Assembly: GCF_014522265.1 (NCBI RefSeq)
Contig: NZ_CP017024.1
Location: 3,978,501-4,042,500 of the forward strand
DNA from: Pseudomonas oryzihabitans
Lineage (GTDB): Bacteria; Pseudomonadota; Gammaproteobacteria; Pseudomonadales; Pseudomonadaceae
Length of the DNA: 64,000 nucleotides
Direction: 5' to 3'
The notes under the pieces are model-generated. The model worked only from the letters and a program-made list of their open reading frames with translations, had not been told where the DNA came from and made no database searches. A program made the translations under genes and the position numbers. Shown in pieces: positions 55,279 through 64,000 of this stretch. The first letter of the stretch is position 1. Each line of letters begins with the position of its first letter.

Positions 55279-55980
55279 CTAGAAGTCGTCGACCACCTGG
55301 CCATCCTTGACCTTGAATTCGCGGGTCTGCAGGTAGGCATTGCGGATGAAAACATACTTGTCGCCGGTGATCAGGCGCTCGGCCTGCAGCAGACCGGCCC
55401 GGGTGTCGACGGTGCTGAGGGCGAAGGCGCTGTTGCGCACGGCGACATCGTCGACATAGGGATAGGCGCTGGTGTAGCTGTCCGGAATGCGGCCAAGGCC
55501 GTCACGCACGCTGCTGGGACCGAAGAATGGCAACACCAGGTAGGGACCGCTGTTGGCGCCCCACTTGCCCAGGGTCTGGCCGAAATCCTCGTCGTTGCGC
55601 TGCAGACCGGCCTTGGTCGCCACGTCGACCAGGCCGAGGCCACCCAGGGTGGTGTTCATCAGCAGGCGCGCGGTATCGACCCCGGCGTGCTCGACCTTGC
55701 CCTGCAGCAGATCGTTGGCCAGGTTGCGCACGTCACCCAGGTTGTTGAAGAAGTTGCTCACGCCGGTCTGCACGAAGCCGGGCGTGAAGCGCTGATAGCC
55801 CTGGGCGACCGGCTTGAGGGCATAGGTATCCAGGGTATCGTTGAACACGAAGATCTTGCGGTTGAAGCCTTCCCAGGGATCGGGATTCTCGGCTTCGGCC
55901 GCCATCGCCTGACCGGCAAACGTCAGGGCCGTTGCAAGGAGCGCTCCCCAAACCCTGGAACCACGTCGCTCGACCGTCAT
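55279..55980 (-). CDS. mlaA: MlaA (VacJ) outer-membrane lipid asymmetry protein
   Basis: A 233-residue VacJ-family protein: ENPDPWEGFNRKIFVFNDTLD, SNFFNNLGDVRNLANDLLQGK, DFGQTLGKWGANSGPYLVLPFFGPSSVRDGLG and YVDDVAVRN. It removes misplaced phospholipids from the outer leaflet together with the MlaFEDBC system. The signal peptide ends AGQAMAAEAE with no lipobox cysteine, unlike E. coli MlaA. Confidence 0.93.
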   Translation of the reverse strand: MTVERRGSRVWGALLATALTFAGQAMAAEAENPDPWEGFNRKIFVFNDTLDTYALKPVAQGYQRFTPGFVQTGVSNFFNNLGDVRNLANDLLQGKVEHAGVDTARLLMNTTLGGLGLVDVATKAGLQRNDEDFGQTLGKWGANSGPYLVLPFFGPSSVRDGLGRIPDSYTSAYPYVDDVAVRNSAFALSTVDTRAGLLQAERLITGDKYVFIRNAYLQTREFKVKDGQVVDDF

Positions 55981-56124
55981 CGCTTCTCTCCTCGTTGCAC
56001 TCAGACGCCTGAAAGGCGCCGATTATAGTCATAGCTTTGCCAGTTTGGCTTAGGGCCCGGCGCTGTGACTCGATCTTTGACCCAAGGTTGCGGTCAAAGA
56101 ATCCGAACACAGGAGAAACGCCTT

Positions 56125-56394
56125 ATGACCACCTCTCATCTGCAGGAACAACTCGACCACCTCCGCCACCAGCTGGACCAGGATCCGCCCGCCTCGCCCG
56201 AGGACCGGGAAGAACTGGAACTGCTGATCCGGGACATCGAATTCCAGCTGGCCAACGAAGACGCCACCCATACCCGGGATGGCAGCCTGGTGGAAGGCGT
56301 CAATCTGGCGGTGGAGCGGTTCGAGGTCAGTCACCCGACCATGGCCGGCACGCTCCGCTCGATCATGAACAGCCTGAGCAGCATGGGCATCTGA
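56125..56394 (+). CDS. DUF4404 family protein
   Basis: An 89-residue soluble, mainly helical, acidic protein (TSHLQEQLDHLRHQLDQDPP start; TMAGTLRSIMNSLSSMGI end) of the DUF4404 family, common in pseudomonads and of unknown function. AGGAGAAA precedes the ATG at 56125. It ends one base before the convergent queF stop. Confidence 0.8.
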   Translation: MTTSHLQEQLDHLRHQLDQDPPASPEDREELELLIRDIEFQLANEDATHTRDGSLVEGVNLAVERFEVSHPTMAGTLRSIMNSLSSMGI

Positions 56395-57222
56395 TCACTG
56401 CCGGACGTAACGTTCCACGGCGGGCTGGATGGCGTCACTGCTCCGGTAGGGATTGATGTCCAGTCCGCCACGCCGCACATAGCGGGCGAACACGGTCAGC
56501 TTCGCCGGCTTGAGCAGCCGCCACAGATCCAGATAGATGCGCTCGACGCACTGCTCGTGGAAATCCGCATGCTGGCGGAAGGCGACCAGGTAGCGCAGCA
56601 GACTGGCCGGGTCCAGCGCCAACCCCTCTTCATAGTCGATCACCACCGTGCCCCAGTCCGGCTGGCCGGTGACCGGGCAGTTCGACTTGAGCAGGTGGCT
56701 GTAAAACCTCTGACTATCCCGCGCCTCACTCACGCTCAACAGTTCAACCTGCGGGTGGGCGTAGCGATCCAGGCTGATATCCAGATCGTCGACGCACTGG
56801 CCAGCGGGGCGTCGCACACCCCGTGCCGTCCAGTCATCCAGGGATACCAGACTGACACCGACGGTACCGCCGGCTGCGGCGCTCAGATCTTTGACCAGTA
56901 CGGCTTCGAGCTCGGCCAGGCTGGCGAACATCGACTGGTTCAGGGAGTTGAGGTACAGCTTGAAGGACTTGGACTCGATGATGTTCGGCGAATCGGCCGG
57001 GATGGCGAATTCGCCAATGGCCACCACCGGCTTGCCGGACGGCAGCAGCCAGGACAGCTCGTAACAGGTCCAGACGTCCACCCCGTGAAACGGCAGGTCC
57101 TGCCCGTCCAGGCCCAGCTCCGCCCACTTGGGCGCGCGCGGGATCGGATACAGCAGCGTCGGCGCGTACTGGCTGACGTACTCGGTGCTTTTGCCCAAGG
57201 GCGATTGTTCTACGCTATGCAT
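56395..57222 (-). CDS. queF: NADPH-dependent 7-cyano-7-deazaguanine reductase
   Basis: A 275-residue long-form QueF. The catalytic cysteine is in [21 protein letters not shown], and the NADPH/substrate block is [14 protein letters not shown]. The C-terminal [17 protein letters not shown] is typical. It makes preQ1 for queuosine in tRNA. The stop touches the DUF4404 gene. Confidence 0.95.
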   Translation of the reverse strand: MHSVEQSPLGKSTEYVSQYAPTLLYPIPRAPKWAELGLDGQDLPFHGVDVWTCYELSWLLPSGKPVVAIGEFAIPADSPNIIESKSFKLYLNSLNQSMFASLAELEAVLVKDLSAAAGGTVGVSLVSLDDWTARGVRRPAGQCVDDLDISLDRYAHPQVELLSVSEARDSQRFYSHLLKSNCPVTGQPDWGTVVIDYEEGLALDPASLLRYLVAFRQHADFHEQCVERIYLDLWRLLKPAKLTVFARYVRRGGLDINPYRSSDAIQPAVERYVRQ

Positions 57223-57235
57223 GAAGCTCTGACAC

Positions 57236-58015
57236 TCAATGACGCATGCCGCGCCCGCTCACGAGCAGGCGGATGCTGACCAGATAAAGCACGACCACGG
57301 CGAACAGCATGAAGGCGATCGCCACCCCGATGCGGATGTCGGACACCCCGAGGATGCCATAGCGGAAGGCGTTGACCATGTGCAGGATCGGATTGATCAA
57401 AGACACCTTCTGCCAGAAGGCCGGCAGCAGGTCGATGGAGTAGAAGACCCCGCCCAGGTAGGTCAGCGGCGTCAGCACGAAGGTCGGCACGATGGAGATG
57501 TCGTCGAAGTTGCGCGCGTAGACGGCGTTGATGAAGCCGCCCAGGGCGAAGATCGCTGCAGTGAGGATGATCACCAGCAGCATGATGCCCAGGTGGTGCA
57601 CCTGCATGTGGGTGAAGAACAGCGACAGCACGCTGACGATGGCGGCCACGGCCAGGCCGCGCAGGATGCCGCCCATGGCATAGCCGATGAGGATGACGTG
57701 CGGCGACACAGGCGAGACCAGCAGTTCTTCCACCGAGCGCTGGAACTTGCTGCTGAAGAAGCTGGAGACCACGTTGCTGTAGGCGTTGGTGATCACCGAC
57801 ATCATGATCAGGCCCGGCACAATGTACTGCATGTAGGTGAAGCCCCCCATGCCACCGATGCGATTGCCGATCAGATTACCGAAGATCACGAAGTACAGGA
57901 CCATGGTGATCGCCGGGGGCAGCAGCGTCTGCGCCCAGATGCGGGTGAAGCGGCGCACTTCGCGATGGACGATGGTCCGCAGCGCCACCATGTTGGCTTG
58001 GAATTCGGTACTCAT
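57236..58015 (-). CDS. ABC-2 type exporter permease
   Basis: A 259-residue ABC-2 permease with six membrane segments ([62 protein letters not shown] and [20 protein letters not shown]). It resembles YadH of E. coli. The ATG at 58015 overlaps the ATPase stop, giving a two-gene exporter operon. Substrate unknown. Confidence 0.9.
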   Translation of the reverse strand: MSTEFQANMVALRTIVHREVRRFTRIWAQTLLPPAITMVLYFVIFGNLIGNRIGGMGGFTYMQYIVPGLIMMSVITNAYSNVVSSFFSSKFQRSVEELLVSPVSPHVILIGYAMGGILRGLAVAAIVSVLSLFFTHMQVHHLGIMLLVIILTAAIFALGGFINAVYARNFDDISIVPTFVLTPLTYLGGVFYSIDLLPAFWQKVSLINPILHMVNAFRYGILGVSDIRIGVAIAFMLFAVVVLYLVSIRLLVSGRGMRH

Positions 58016-58944
58016 CGGGCGACCTTGGCTAGATTCTTTTCCACCAGGGAGACGAACAGCTCCTCCAGGCGATTGGCTTTGTTTCTCAGGCTCTGCACCT
58101 GGATGCCGGCGGCGTCCAGCTGGCGGAACAGGGCGTTGACCCCACTGGCCTTGTCGATCTGCACCTCGAAGGAGTGATCGCCCAACAGCTTGGCCGGATA
58201 GCCGTCCAGCTGCGGCGCTGCCGTCAACGGCTGGACCACGTCGACGATGAAGGTCTCGACGTTGAGCTTCTGCAGCAGCTTGCGCATGCTGGTGTGCTCG
58301 ACCAGCTCGCCATGGTCGATGATGGCGATGTTGCGGCAGAGGTGCTCGGCCTCTTCCAGGTAGTGGGTGGTGAGGATGATGCTGGTCCCCTGCTTGTTCA
58401 GCTCGGTGAGGAAGCTCCACATGGAGCGGCGCAACTCGATGTCGACCCCGGCGGTGGGTTCGTCGAGGATCAGCAGGCGCGGCTTGTGGATCAGGGCGCG
58501 GGCGATCATCAGACGGCGCTTCATGCCGCCGGAGAGCATGCGCGACGGCGTATCGCGCTTGTCCCACAGCCCGAGCTGCGTCAGGTACTCCTCGGCGCGT
58601 TCACCGGCGATGCGTGCCGGGATGCCGTAGTAGCCCGCCTGGGTCACCACGATGTCGAAGGCTTTCTCGAACTGGTTGAAATTGAATTCCTGGGGCACCA
58701 CGCCGAGGCAGCGCTTGAGGCCCGCCGGATCCTTGTCCAGGTCGTTGCCGAACACCGACACCTCACCGCCCGACTTGTTGACCAGGGTCGAGAGGATGCC
58801 GATGGTGGTCGACTTGCCCGCTCCGTTCGGACCGAGCAGTGCGAAGAAATCACCTTCGACCACATCGAGGTCGATGCCCTTGAGGGCGGTGAAGCCGTTG
58901 TTGTAGGTCTTGGTCAGACCGCGAATGGAGAGAGCTAGACTCAT
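58012..58944 (-). CDS. ABC exporter ATP-binding protein (YadG-like)
   Basis: A 310-residue ATPase: Walker A LLGPNGAGKSTTIG, signature MLSGGMKRRLMIARALI, Walker B RLLILDEPTAGVD, H-loop LTTHYLEEAEHL. The C-terminal 80 residues match the YadG-type extension. GCCGGGAGG precedes the ATG at 58944. Partner of the following permease. Confidence 0.92.
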   Translation of the reverse strand: MSLALSIRGLTKTYNNGFTALKGIDLDVVEGDFFALLGPNGAGKSTTIGILSTLVNKSGGEVSVFGNDLDKDPAGLKRCLGVVPQEFNFNQFEKAFDIVVTQAGYYGIPARIAGERAEEYLTQLGLWDKRDTPSRMLSGGMKRRLMIARALIHKPRLLILDEPTAGVDIELRRSMWSFLTELNKQGTSIILTTHYLEEAEHLCRNIAIIDHGELVEHTSMRKLLQKLNVETFIVDVVQPLTAAPQLDGYPAKLLGDHSFEVQIDKASGVNALFRQLDAAGIQVQSLRNKANRLEELFVSLVEKNLAKVAR

Positions 58945-59086
58945 GTGCCTCCCGGCAAGAACTGATTCGCAAAGAAAAGTGCTACTTCCTATAACCCCGG
59001 CAGAGGGCAAAGGTTCGATCCTAGTCGAACCAGACAACGTCGGACAGTGCCCCTATACTGCGCAGCCGCTTTTTCAGGAGACACCC

Positions 59087-59497
59087 ATGGCCACTTCCTA
59101 TCTCGACCACCACGTTGCCCTCCTCGCCCAGTTGCGTGCGCTCCTGGCCGACGTCGGCACGGCCGAGCAGGTGCCGTCGGAAAATCACGCGCTGTTCCTC
59201 GACCGCTTCGACGAACTGGTCGCCGGCCTGCCGCAGGCGCCCGAAGAATACGCCTATCTCGGCCAGGACCTGCTCAGCCAGGTCTTCAGCCGCTATCCGC
59301 AGATCGCCCACCGGGTACCACGCGACCTGCTGTGGTTCTTTGGCGGCGATTGCCTGCACTTCATGCCGGACGAAGAGCTGGCGCTCTATCAGCGACTGGA
59401 CGAGCGTCGTCACGAGGCGGAATCCCGCGGCGAGGTCTTCGACTGGGCGCAGGAACAGCGCCTGATGGCCCTGCCGGCTGACGCCGCGCGCCACTGA
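59087..59497 (+). CDS. conserved hypothetical protein (PA2817/Pseudomonas type)
   Basis: A 136-residue soluble protein rich in Leu and acidic residues (DHHVALLAQLRALLADVG, then DLLWFFGGDCLHFMPDEELALYQRLDE). I recall homologues in other pseudomonads next to nfuA or the ABC exporter but know no function. CAGGAG precedes the ATG at 59087. A strong hairpin follows the stop. Confidence 0.65.
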   Translation: MATSYLDHHVALLAQLRALLADVGTAEQVPSENHALFLDRFDELVAGLPQAPEEYAYLGQDLLSQVFSRYPQIAHRVPRDLLWFFGGDCLHFMPDEELALYQRLDERRHEAESRGEVFDWAQEQRLMALPADAARH

Positions 59498-59502
59498 AAC
59501 GC

Positions 59503-59535
59503 CGAAGGGCTATCGAACCGGTCGATAGCCCTTCG
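59503..59535. terminator. hairpin between the hypothetical gene and nfuA
   Basis: CGAAGGGCTATCGA and TCGATAGCCCTTCG form a 14-bp perfect stem with a 5-base loop between two convergent genes. There is no long T-run, so it is likely a bidirectional transcript end. Confidence 0.7.
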
Positions 59536-59556
59536 TACCCGCAAAACGCGCTATCT

Positions 59557-60141
59557 CTAGTAGTAGGCGTTTTCGCGGTTGGTATGGTCGGTCACGTCGC
59601 GCACGGCGGTGAGCTCGGGGATCCGTTCCAGCAGGGTGCGCTCGACGCCATCCTTGAGGGTCAGATCGACCTGGCCACAGCCCTGGCAACCACCGCCGAA
59701 ACGCAGCACGGCCACGTTGTCATCGACGATGTCCACCAGGCTGACCATGCCACCGTGGCTGGCGAGCCCCGGATTGATCTCGGTCTGCAGGTAGTAGTCG
59801 ACACGCTCGTTGAGCGGGCTGTCCTCGTTGACCATGGGCACCTTGGCATTGGGCGCCTTGATGGTCAGCTGGCCACCCATACGGTCGGTGGCGTAGTCCA
59901 CCAGGGCATCTTCGAGGAAGGGCTGGCTGATGGCATCGAGGTAGGCGGTAAAGCTCTTCAACCCTACGGGCTGATCATCGGGCTTCTCTTCGCCAGGCTT
60001 GCAATAGGCGATGCAGGTCTCGGCGTACTGGGTGCCGGGCTGGGTAATGAAGATGCGGATACCGATCCCGGGGGTGTTCTGCTTTTCCAACAGGTCGGCC
60101 AGGTAATCCTGAGCCGCGTCGGTAATCGTGATGGCGCTCAT
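59557..60141 (-). CDS. nfuA: Fe-S biogenesis protein NfuA
   Basis: A 194-residue protein with a degenerate A-type N-terminal domain and a C-terminal NifU-like domain bearing the CxxC cluster site [18 protein letters not shown]. It carries [4Fe-4S] clusters to client proteins. The ATG at 60141 follows GAGGA; a GTG two codons earlier is the alternative. Confidence 0.95.
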   Translation of the reverse strand: MSAITITDAAQDYLADLLEKQNTPGIGIRIFITQPGTQYAETCIAYCKPGEEKPDDQPVGLKSFTAYLDAISQPFLEDALVDYATDRMGGQLTIKAPNAKVPMVNEDSPLNERVDYYLQTEINPGLASHGGMVSLVDIVDDNVAVLRFGGGCQGCGQVDLTLKDGVERTLLERIPELTAVRDVTDHTNRENAYY

Positions 60142-60222
60142 GGTCACTCCTCAACAGGTGTCCCAAGTTTACGCCACCCCACCCCGCGACGAAAGCCCTA
60201 GTGAAACAGTCGGATAATCGAC

Positions 60223-61188
60223 TCAATCGAGCCGCTGCACGAAACTGGTCACCCGGTTGCGCCCGGCGTGCTTGGACTCGTAGAGCGCCTTGTCCGCCTG
60301 CTGGATCATCTGCTCGTGATTGCCCAGGGGCACCGACAGATCGGTAAGGCCGATACTGATGGTGAAGGCGATGGGTGTTCCCAGCATATCGAGACGCATG
60401 GCCTCCACTGCCTCGCGCAGGCGCTCGGCGAGCAGCCGCGCGCCTTCCACGCCGGTGTCGAGCAGCACCACGCCGAATTCCTCGCCACCGTAGCGCCCGG
60501 CGATGTCGGCATTGCGCACATGGGTCTTGATCACCCCGGCCAGCGCCTTGATCGCCTGGTCACCCACGGCGTGGCCGTGGGTATCGTTGATGCGCTTGAA
60601 GTGGTCGATGTCGAGCATCATCAGCGCCAGGCGGCCGCCATAGCGCTGGTGGCGGGCGAATTCCTCGGTGAGCCGCTCTTCCCAGTAACCGCGATTGGCC
60701 AGCCCGGTGAGGCGATCGGTGCGCGACAGCTCCTGCAGCTTGTCGTTGGAAAGCTCCAGTTGCCGCTTGTTGATGGCGACATCGGTGACGTCGTAGATCA
60801 CCACGCAGATATGGGCGATGGCCCCGGTGGAATCCCGTAGCGGCAGCAGGGTCACGTTCTGGTACATGAAGGCTTCCACGCCGGTGATCGGCTGGTAGCT
60901 CTTGAAGTGGACCAGGTAGGGTCGCTGTTCCCAGATGGAAAAGGCCCGGGTGCCCAGCAGCACCACGCTCTCGGCCTTGGCGCGAAACCAGGCTTCGTCG
61001 ATCTCGGCGAAGACGGCGAACAGCGACTGCTGGCTGACCTCGCTGAGGATCCGCCCGGAATGGTTTTCCATGAAGCTGTTCCAGACCTCGATACGGTAGT
61101 CGAGATCCAGCACCACCACGCCGACATCGATGTTCTGCACGATGTCCAGCAACCAGTGGAGTTCGTTGATATCGATCTGTGCGGCCAT
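60223..61188 (-). CDS. PAS-GGDEF diguanylate cyclase
   Basis: A 321-residue protein: N-terminal PAS (LLDIVQNIDVGVVVLDLDYRIEVWN) and C-terminal GGDEF domain with the active motif GGEEF in GRYGGEEFGVVLLD. An RxxD inhibitory site (RNAD) lies just upstream at the right distance. It should make cyclic-di-GMP. The ATG at 61188 follows the CheC-regulator stop by two bases; a TTG at 61194 is an alternative. Confidence 0.92.
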   Translation of the reverse strand: MAAQIDINELHWLLDIVQNIDVGVVVLDLDYRIEVWNSFMENHSGRILSEVSQQSLFAVFAEIDEAWFRAKAESVVLLGTRAFSIWEQRPYLVHFKSYQPITGVEAFMYQNVTLLPLRDSTGAIAHICVVIYDVTDVAINKRQLELSNDKLQELSRTDRLTGLANRGYWEERLTEEFARHQRYGGRLALMMLDIDHFKRINDTHGHAVGDQAIKALAGVIKTHVRNADIAGRYGGEEFGVVLLDTGVEGARLLAERLREAVEAMRLDMLGTPIAFTISIGLTDLSVPLGNHEQMIQQADKALYESKHAGRNRVTSFVQRLD

Positions 61189-61190
61189 GC

Positions 61191-62186
61191 TCAACTCATC
61201 AGGTAGCCGATCTTGCGGGTGATGCGCTTCACCGAATCCTCGGTGAACAGCAGCAGCAGATCGAAGTGGACGTTATGGCCTTCCAGGCTGTAGCTGAGTT
61301 CGACCGCCAGGGTCTTCTTCCAGCGCGTCTTGTTGACGACGATGAGTTCGTCGATGGACGCATGGTGACCGAGGATGGTCGGGTGGCCCTGGGAAAAGCG
61401 GATGTCGAACTGTTCGGCGATGCCGGCCAGGCAGGCGCCGATGATGATGCTCGACAGGTCCAGCAGCATCTCGATGTCGCCGGACTCCCCCGCCTCGCGC
61501 CAGCGCACCAGCTGGGCCATGTCGTCGAGTTCGGAATCATGGAAGATCAGCAGCGCCTCGCCGGCGATGCCCTCGCCGATGTAGCCCTGGCAGACCGCAC
61601 TGAGGCGATCCTCACGCTGGGCGTCCACCAGCGTCATGTGCAGCTCGCTGACTTCCAGGATATTGACGTTGGGAATCGGCAGCTGGACGAAGACGTTCAG
61701 CGCCTTGGCCAGCAGCGCCCCCGCACGGCCCATGGAAACGTTGACCACCTCGCGGAAGGCATCGCGGAAACTGACCTCCAGCTCGGGGCGCGGGACGGGC
61801 TCCGCCGGCACCGCCGGATTGGGGCTGTAGAGGCCGTGGCGTGCGAGCACCGCGGCCAGTTCGGCGGGATCGGCGGGCTTGCGCAGGAAGTCCAGGGCGC
61901 CCAGTTCACGTACCCGGGCCACCGCCTGCTCCTGGACGTCGCCGGAGACGACGATCACCTTGACCGCCAGGCCTTCGTTGCGGATGGCCGCCAGGGTGCC
62001 ATAGCCATCCAGGATCGGCATGGTCAGGTCAAGCAGCATCACCTGGCCCAGACCCTGGCGCAGCGCCGTGAGGGCTTCCTCGCCATGGGTGGCCTGGGTG
62101 ATGGATACCGCCCAGCCTTCGGGCAGGGAGCGAACCAGCTGCTTGCGCGCCATGTTCGAGTCGTCGCATATCACCAGAGGAATCAC
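61191..62186 (-). CDS. response regulator with CheC/CheX-like phosphatase domain
   Basis: A 331-residue protein: receiver (ICDDSNMARKQLVRSLP, acceptor Asp in VMLLDLTMPILDGYG, KPADPAELAAVL) and a C-terminal CheC-like part (FREVVNVSMGRAGALLAKALNVFVQLPIPNV, LLDLSSIIIGACLAGIAEQF). CheC-type domains dephosphorylate CheY or modulate signalling. The start is a GTG, at 62186 by RBS spacing (GGAAGG) or 62192. It is translationally coupled to the diguanylate cyclase. Confidence 0.85.
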   Translation of the reverse strand: MIPLVICDDSNMARKQLVRSLPEGWAVSITQATHGEEALTALRQGLGQVMLLDLTMPILDGYGTLAAIRNEGLAVKVIVVSGDVQEQAVARVRELGALDFLRKPADPAELAAVLARHGLYSPNPAVPAEPVPRPELEVSFRDAFREVVNVSMGRAGALLAKALNVFVQLPIPNVNILEVSELHMTLVDAQREDRLSAVCQGYIGEGIAGEALLIFHDSELDDMAQLVRWREAGESGDIEMLLDLSSIIIGACLAGIAEQFDIRFSQGHPTILGHHASIDELIVVNKTRWKKTLAVELSYSLEGHNVHFDLLLLFTEDSVKRITRKIGYLMS

Positions 62187-62425
62187 GGCCACCTTCCATG
62201 ACGCAGTTTTGACGCACAGTAAACGTCGGTCATCTGTCAGTAAAGCAGCACTTCGAGGGCTTGCCCACCGGCCGCTCTAGATCGCCAAATATCCCTGGCA
62301 TGAAAGACTCGCCGACCCTTCATGAGCGCTGCTCATCATGGACCACTGCCGATACCGAGGCGGGCGCCGGCTTTTGCTATGCTGCCACCCTTTGTCCAGC
62401 GTCTCTTCATCTCTGTGGAATGCCC

Positions 62426-64000
62426 ATGACCGATCGCAGCTCTCGCCTCGCCGCCCTCCGCCACGCCCTTGCGCAGCGCATCCTCATCCTCGACGGCGGC
62501 ATGGGCACCATGATCCAGAGCTATCGGCTGGAAGAAGCGGACTACCGCGGCGAGCGCTTTGCCGACTGGCCAAGTGACGTCAAGGGCAACAACGACCTCT
62601 TGCTGCTGACCCAGCCGCGGATCATCGCCGAGATCGAAAAGGCCTATTTGGACGCCGGCGCCGATATCCTCGAGACCAACACCTTCAACGCCACCCGCGT
62701 CTCCCAGGCCGACTACGGCATGGAGGAGATCACCTACGAACTGAACCTGGCCGGCGCCCGGGTCGCCCGCGAGGTGGCCGATGCCAAGACCCTGGAGACC
62801 CCGGATCGGCCACGCTTCGTCGCCGGGGTCCTCGGCCCGACCAGTCGGACCTGCTCCATCTCCCCAGACGTCAACAACCCCGGCTACCGCAACGTCACCT
62901 TCGATGTGCTGGTGGAGAACTACACCGAGGCCACCCGTGGCCTGATCGAAGGTGGCGCCGACCTCATCCTGATCGAGACCATCTTCGACACCCTCAACGC
63001 CAAGGCCGCGATCTTCGCCGTCCAGGGCGTGTTCGAGGAGGTCGGCATCGAGCTGCCGATCATGATCTCCGGCACCATCACCGACGCCTCCGGCCGCACC
63101 CTCTCCGGCCAGACCACCGAAGCCTTCTGGAACTCGGTGCGGCATGCCCAGCCGATTTCCGTGGGCCTCAACTGCGCGCTGGGGGCAAAGGAACTGCGGC
63201 CCTACGTCGAGGAGCTGGCAACCAAGGCCGACACCTTCGTCTCCGCCCACCCCAATGCCGGCCTGCCCAATGCCTTCGGCGAATACGACGAAAGCCCCGA
63301 GCAGATGGCGGCGGTGGTCGAGGAATTCGCCGCCAGCGGCCTGCTCAACATCGTCGGTGGCTGCTGCGGCACGACGCCGGCGCATATCCAGGCCATCGCC
63401 GAAGCCGTCGCCCGCCATGCGCCGCGGCGGCTGCCGAATATCTCCAAGGCCTGCCGCCTCTCCGGCCTGGAGCCCTTCACCATCAGCCGCGAGTCGCTGT
63501 TCGTCAACGTCGGCGAGCGCACCAACATCACCGGCTCGGCCAAGTTCGCCCGCCTGATCCGCGAAGAGAACTACGCCGAGGCCCTGGAAGTGGCGCAGCA
63601 GCAGGTGGAAGCCGGGGCCCAGGTCATCGACATCAATATGGACGAGGGCATGCTGGATTCGAAGGCGGCCATGGTCACCTTCCTCAATCTGATCGCCTCC
63701 GAGCCGGACATCTCCCGGGTGCCGATCATGATCGACTCCTCCAAGTGGGAGGTGATCGAGGCCGGTCTCAAGTGCATCCAGGGCAAGGGCATCGTCAATT
63801 CCATCTCCATGAAGGAAGGCGTCGAGTGCTTCATCCATCACGCCCGGCTGTGCAAGAGATACGGCGCGGCGGTGGTGGTCATGGCCTTCGACGAAGATGG
63901 CCAGGCCGACACCGAGGCGCGCAAGAACGAGATCTGCGCGCGCTCCTACGACATCCTCGTCAACCAGGTCGGCTTCCCGCCGGAAGACATCATCTTCGAT
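62426..64000 (+). CDS. metH: cobalamin-dependent methionine synthase, 5' part
   Basis: The first 525 residues of MetH, running off the right edge. Homocysteine-binding domain: [19 protein letters not shown], zinc cysteines in [14 protein letters not shown] and [12 protein letters not shown]. The methyltetrahydrofolate domain starts near residue 350 ([28 protein letters not shown]). MetH transfers the methyl group of methyltetrahydrofolate to homocysteine. The cobalamin and reactivation domains are outside the window. Confidence 0.96.
   Translation, partial: MTDRSSRLAALRHALAQRILILDGGMGTMIQSYRLEEADYRGERFADWPSDVKGNNDLLLLTQPRIIAEIEKAYLDAGADILETNTFNATRVSQADYGMEEITYELNLAGARVAREVADAKTLETPDRPRFVAGVLGPTSRTCSISPDVNNPGYRNVTFDVLVENYTEATRGLIEGGADLILIETIFDTLNAKAAIFAVQGVFEEVGIELPIMISGTITDASGRTLSGQTTEAFWNSVRHAQPISVGLNCALGAKELRPYVEELATKADTFVSAHPNAGLPNAFGEYDESPEQMAAVVEEFAASGLLNIVGGCCGTTPAHIQAIAEAVARHAPRRLPNISKACRLSGLEPFTISRESLFVNVGERTNITGSAKFARLIREENYAEALEVAQQQVEAGAQVIDINMDEGMLDSKAAMVTFLNLIASEPDISRVPIMIDSSKWEVIEAGLKCIQGKGIVNSISMKEGVECFIHHARLCKRYGAAVVVMAFDEDGQADTEARKNEICARSYDILVNQVGFPPEDIIFD

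Noticed and set aside
57239-58177. 312-codon plus-strand frame rich in His and Asp
   Set aside because: Antisense shadow of the ABC-2 permease; composition is an artefact of reading hydrophobic codons backwards.
62281-62425. Possible cobalamin or SAH riboswitch before metH
   Set aside because: The 145-base leader lacks a B12 box and shows no convincing conserved pairing that I can recognise.
62336-63841. 501-codon minus-strand frame
   Set aside because: Antisense to metH, whose family motifs are complete over this stretch.

Overview
The window looks like a chromosome segment of a GC-rich Pseudomonas, plausibly near the P. oryzihabitans/psychrotolerans group (my inference). The evidence is gene order: fimL-nudC, dnaQ-rnhA-methyltransferase, gloB-mltD-fabI, dusA-tal-STAS-RssB-like-PilZ-mlaA, queF, and nfuA near metH are typical pseudomonad blocks. 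There are also OprD, pobR/pobA and a CrcZ-type regulatory RNA.

Layout. 1-3.8 kb: end of pxpA, a biotin carrier, a biotin carboxylase and pxpB/pxpC, tightly overlapped (5-oxoproline or urea-carboxylase-like chemistry). 4.3-9.4 kb: an aldo/keto reductase, then a reduced polyol locus (AraC regulator, solute-binding protein, sorbitol-type dehydrogenase, no permease or ATPase). 9.4-11 kb: a short Crc-antagonist-type sRNA with a sigma-54 promoter, and a Tus-like replication-terminator protein. 11-20 kb: PhoD, a stand-alone EPSP synthase, a hybrid histidine kinase broken by a one-base frameshift, pobR/pobA and a TauE-like permease. 20-30.6 kb: housekeeping genes and FimL, with dnaQ carrying a probable one-base indel near its 3' end. 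30.9-39.9 kb: an MCP, an OprD porin, a long non-coding gap with palindromes, and an Opp-type ABC operon with a Zur-box-like palindrome upstream. 40-44.8 kb: an EF-hand protein, a two-component system and an ECF sigma/anti-sigma/fasciclin group.

44.9-51.05 kb is accessory DNA abutting the 5' end of dusA, a known integration site. It holds a second lspA-like gene, an arsR-arsB-arsC-arsH operon, two diverged pieces of a P2-like late-control gene D, two pieces of umuC and a low-GC membrane protein of unknown function. The repeated pieces suggest that a convergent gpD/umuC junction was present twice and received cargo both times: ars genes in one, the unknown membrane protein in the other.

51-64 kb is core again: dusA, tal, the RssB/RssC-like switch, PilZ, mlaA, queF, an ABC-2 exporter, nfuA, a response regulator-CheC/GGDEF pair and the first 525 codons of metH. 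No rRNA, tRNA, intact transposase, integrase or CRISPR array was seen.
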